From: Gammaproteobacteria bacterium
GTDB lineage: Bacteria > Pseudomonadota > Gammaproteobacteria > Pseudomonadales > Azotimanducaceae
Direction: 5' to 3'
Length of the DNA: 32,820 nucleotides
Assembly: GCA_027295305.1 (NCBI GenBank)
Contig: JAPULC010000442.1
Coordinates: forward strand, 1-32,820
Positions 30,600 through 32,820 of this stretch are shown piece after piece. The notes below the pieces were generated by a model that was given only the letters and a program-made list of their open reading frames with translations, ran no database searches and was not told the origin of the DNA. A program made the translations under genes and the position numbers. The first letter of the stretch is position 1, and each line of letters begins with the position of its first letter.

Positions 30600-30683
30600 G
30601 GTGCGGTTCGCGAGCGCACCGCCGCCACTTGATCTCGTGCGGTTCGCGCAGCGAACCGCCAAAGCGCCAGCGCGAAGCGCTGG
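30600..30683. repeat. Three consecutive palindromes in the convergent erpA/anmK gap
   Basis: GGTGCG...CGCACC (30600-30620); GCGGTTCGC-GCA-GCGAACCGC (30639-30659); CCAGCGC-GAA-GCGCTGG (30667-30683). Confidence 0.85.
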
Positions 30684-30689
30684 AGCCCG

Positions 30690-31823
30690 TTACGCCAGAT
30701 AGATACCTCCCAGAATCCTTGGGCCCGTGGCGCCGGTCACGGCAGGTAGATTGCCTGGCTCGTGGCTGAGCGCTCGCCATGCGAGCCACGCAAACGCACA
30801 GGCTTCGACGAAATCGGCATCGATTCCCTTCGCGGTGGTGCTGGCGACGGTCGACGGACTTGCCAATTGCGCCAGTCTCTCCATGAGAAAAGCATTGCGA
30901 TGACCACCGCCGCAGACGAGGATCTCGGGGTCTTCGAGGTCGCTGCTTAAAATTGCCTCAATGATGGTGGTTGCGGTGAGTTCCGTCAGGGTGTTGGCGA
31001 CGTCTTCGGGTGGCAGCTCGGAGATGGCGGGAGCCCGGGCGCGAAGCCATTCGCGGTTGAACAGTTCGCGGCCGGTGCTTTTGGGTGGCTGACGCCGAAA
31101 GAATGGCTCCGTCGCGAGGGTCGGGAGCAGATCGTGGGAGAGGTTTCCGCTGCGTGCGAACGCGCCGTCCTCGTCGTAGGGCGAGCCGCGCTCGGCCTGG
31201 CACCACAGATCCATCAGGACGTTGCCGGGACCCGTGTCGAAGCCCGTGACGGGTGCATTGAAGTCGGCGGGCAGGAGGGTCACGTTGGCCATGCCGCCGA
31301 TGTTTACCACTGCGCGGTCCGTTGCTGAATCTCGAAACACCGACGCGTGAAATGCCGGCACCAGGGGTGCGCCCTCGCCCCCGGCAGCAATGTCTCGAGC
31401 TCTGAAATCCGCCACCGTGGTAATGCCAGTGCGCTCCGCCAGGACGCTTGGATTACCCAGTTGCACGGAATAGGCAGGTTGTGCGCTCGGCGCGTGGCGA
31501 ACGGTCTGCCCGTGGCTGCCAATGGCGTTGACTGCGCGTGTGTCGACTCCCCAGCCGCTGATCGCGTCGAGCACGGCATTTCCACAGAACTCGGCAAACC
31601 GGGTGTCTGCCTGGGCAAGACGATGAAGCTCGTCCTGTCCTGACTGGCAGAGCTCCAACATCGAGACCCTCAGATCGGTGTCGAGCGCCACCACCCTCGT
31701 TCCCAGCACCTCGAAGCGGGCCGGGCCCACCGACACGAGGGCCATGTCCAGGCCGTCCATGCTTGTTCCGGATATCAGCCCGATATAGAGATCGGACTGC
31801 AGGGCACTAGCGTTGCCCGGCAT
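30690..31823 (-). CDS. anmK: Anhydro-N-acetylmuramic acid kinase
   Basis: LYIGLISGTSMDGLDMALV, IGSHGQTVRHAP, GFDTGPGNVLMDLW, LVCGGGHRN. Confidence 0.97.
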   Translation of the reverse strand: MPGNASALQSDLYIGLISGTSMDGLDMALVSVGPARFEVLGTRVVALDTDLRVSMLELCQSGQDELHRLAQADTRFAEFCGNAVLDAISGWGVDTRAVNAIGSHGQTVRHAPSAQPAYSVQLGNPSVLAERTGITTVADFRARDIAAGGEGAPLVPAFHASVFRDSATDRAVVNIGGMANVTLLPADFNAPVTGFDTGPGNVLMDLWCQAERGSPYDEDGAFARSGNLSHDLLPTLATEPFFRRQPPKSTGRELFNREWLRARAPAISELPPEDVANTLTELTATTIIEAILSSDLEDPEILVCGGGHRNAFLMERLAQLASPSTVASTTAKGIDADFVEACAFAWLAWRALSHEPGNLPAVTGATGPRILGGIYLA

Positions 31824-32820
31824 CGCCGCTCAGAGCTAGCTGATGCTGTTTGCGGTGACCTGCAAGGGTGGTCAATACCAGGCTCGTCGTGGTGAGGAAC
31901 TGCTCACGTTCCACGGATGCGATGGGCTCGGCCTTGGGTAGCTCGATCGTGCGAGGGTTGCGGTGAGTGCCATTCACGAGGAACTCGTAGTGCAGGTGAG
32001 GGCCGGTGGCGAGACCGCTGGAGCCGACGTAGCCGATGGTTTCCCCTTGGGTCACGCGTTTTCCCGTGCGGATCCCGCGTGCAAAGCGTTGCATGTGCAG
32101 GTACTTCGTCTGAAATTGCTCGCCATGCTGGATCACCACGTACCTGCCATTGGTGGCGTTTCTCTGCGCCTTCACGACTTTGCCGTCGCCAGACGCGCGG
32201 ATCGGCGTTCCAGGGGGTGCGGCATAGTCGATGCCCTTGTGTGGAACGCGGCGATTCAGAATGGGATGCCAGCGTCGCAGGTTGAAATTCGAGCTGATGC
32301 GGGAGAACTCGAGGGGTGCCCTCAGGAAGGCCTTGCGCATGCTGCGGCCGTCGGGGGCGTAAAATCGCCGGCTGCCGTCTTGGTGGGTGTACAGCACCGC
32401 CTTGTATGACTTGCCGCGGTTGACGAATTCCGCTGCCAGTATGCGACCGTTGTCGAGCTTCTCGCCGTCGAGAAACAGCTCCTCGAACATCAGGTGAAAG
32501 GAGTCGCCCTTACGAATGTCCAGCACGAAGTCGATGTCCCATTGGAAGATGGCGGCCAGGCGCATCGTGATCTCATCATCGAGTCCAATATTCTGGCTGG
32601 CCACGAACAGCGATTGGTCGATGGTCGCTTCTCGGTAGGCCACGAAGGTCTCGGGCTCAATTATGATGTGCTCTGCACGAAAGCCACTCGCTTCGCGGGT
32701 GTACACCACTTGCTCGAGCGGCCCACGGGCATAGCGCATCGCGAGCAAGCGCCCCACCCTATCCACCTGCAGTGAGATGTTCTGGCCAGGGTAGATGCGC
32801 CGCAGCTCTCGGGCGCGCTC
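31807..32820 (-). CDS. M23-family murein metallopeptidase (5' end outside window)
   Basis: VPHKGIDYAAPPGTPIRASGDGKVV and GPHLHYEF (HxxxD / HxH); frame stays open to the window edge (ERARELRRIYPGQNISLQVDRVGRLL). Confidence 0.94.
   Translation of the reverse strand, partial: ERARELRRIYPGQNISLQVDRVGRLLAMRYARGPLEQVVYTREASGFRAEHIIIEPETFVAYREATIDQSLFVASQNIGLDDEITMRLAAIFQWDIDFVLDIRKGDSFHLMFEELFLDGEKLDNGRILAAEFVNRGKSYKAVLYTHQDGSRRFYAPDGRSMRKAFLRAPLEFSRISSNFNLRRWHPILNRRVPHKGIDYAAPPGTPIRASGDGKVVKAQRNATNGRYVVIQHGEQFQTKYLHMQRFARGIRTGKRVTQGETIGYVGSSGLATGPHLHYEFLVNGTHRNPRTIELPKAEPIASVEREQFLTTTSLVLTTLAGHRKQHQLALSGDAGQR

Overview
This 32.8 kb window is a gene-dense, GC-rich gammaproteobacterial chromosomal segment made mostly of conserved housekeeping genes. 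Left to right it carries: tpiA-secG-tRNA-Leu(GAG)-tRNA-fMet-rimP-nusA-infB-rbfA-truB-rpsO-pnp (+). Next is a leftward block: acs, pgi, panC, panB, deoxynucleoside kinase, pcnB, a CbrB-like sigma54 activator, gluQ and dksA. A rightward group follows: an aminotransferase remnant, sfsA and polB. Then come pfkB-type sugar/nucleoside kinase, hemL, hemJ and a CLC chloride channel/transporter (-), then a DUF6776-like protein, bactofilin and erpA (+), and finally anmK and an M23 peptidase (-, running off the right edge). Gene order strongly recalls the Pseudomonas dksA-gluQ-cbrAB-pcnB-folK-panBC-pgi-acs ... pnp-rpsO-...-secG-tpiA neighbourhood. I found no CRISPR array, prophage, IS transposase, or recognisable defence or biosynthetic system. 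The most interesting signals are small-scale: (1) a CbrB-like regulator whose REC phosphoacceptor Asp reads Glu, with no cbrA sensor gene next to it; (2) a 76-codon ORF that looks like an internally deleted aminotransferase still overlapping sfsA; (3) a ~160 bp string of six consecutive hairpins filling the pgi/acs gap; (4) an in-frame 42-bp duplication of the polB C-terminal MSLF-stop codons inside a complex repeat; (5) a 17-bp tandem duplication of the panC/pgi junction that creates a 4-codon mini-ORF; (6) palindrome clusters in other intergenic gaps. All identifications are from reading the sequence and from memory of protein families; no database search was run.
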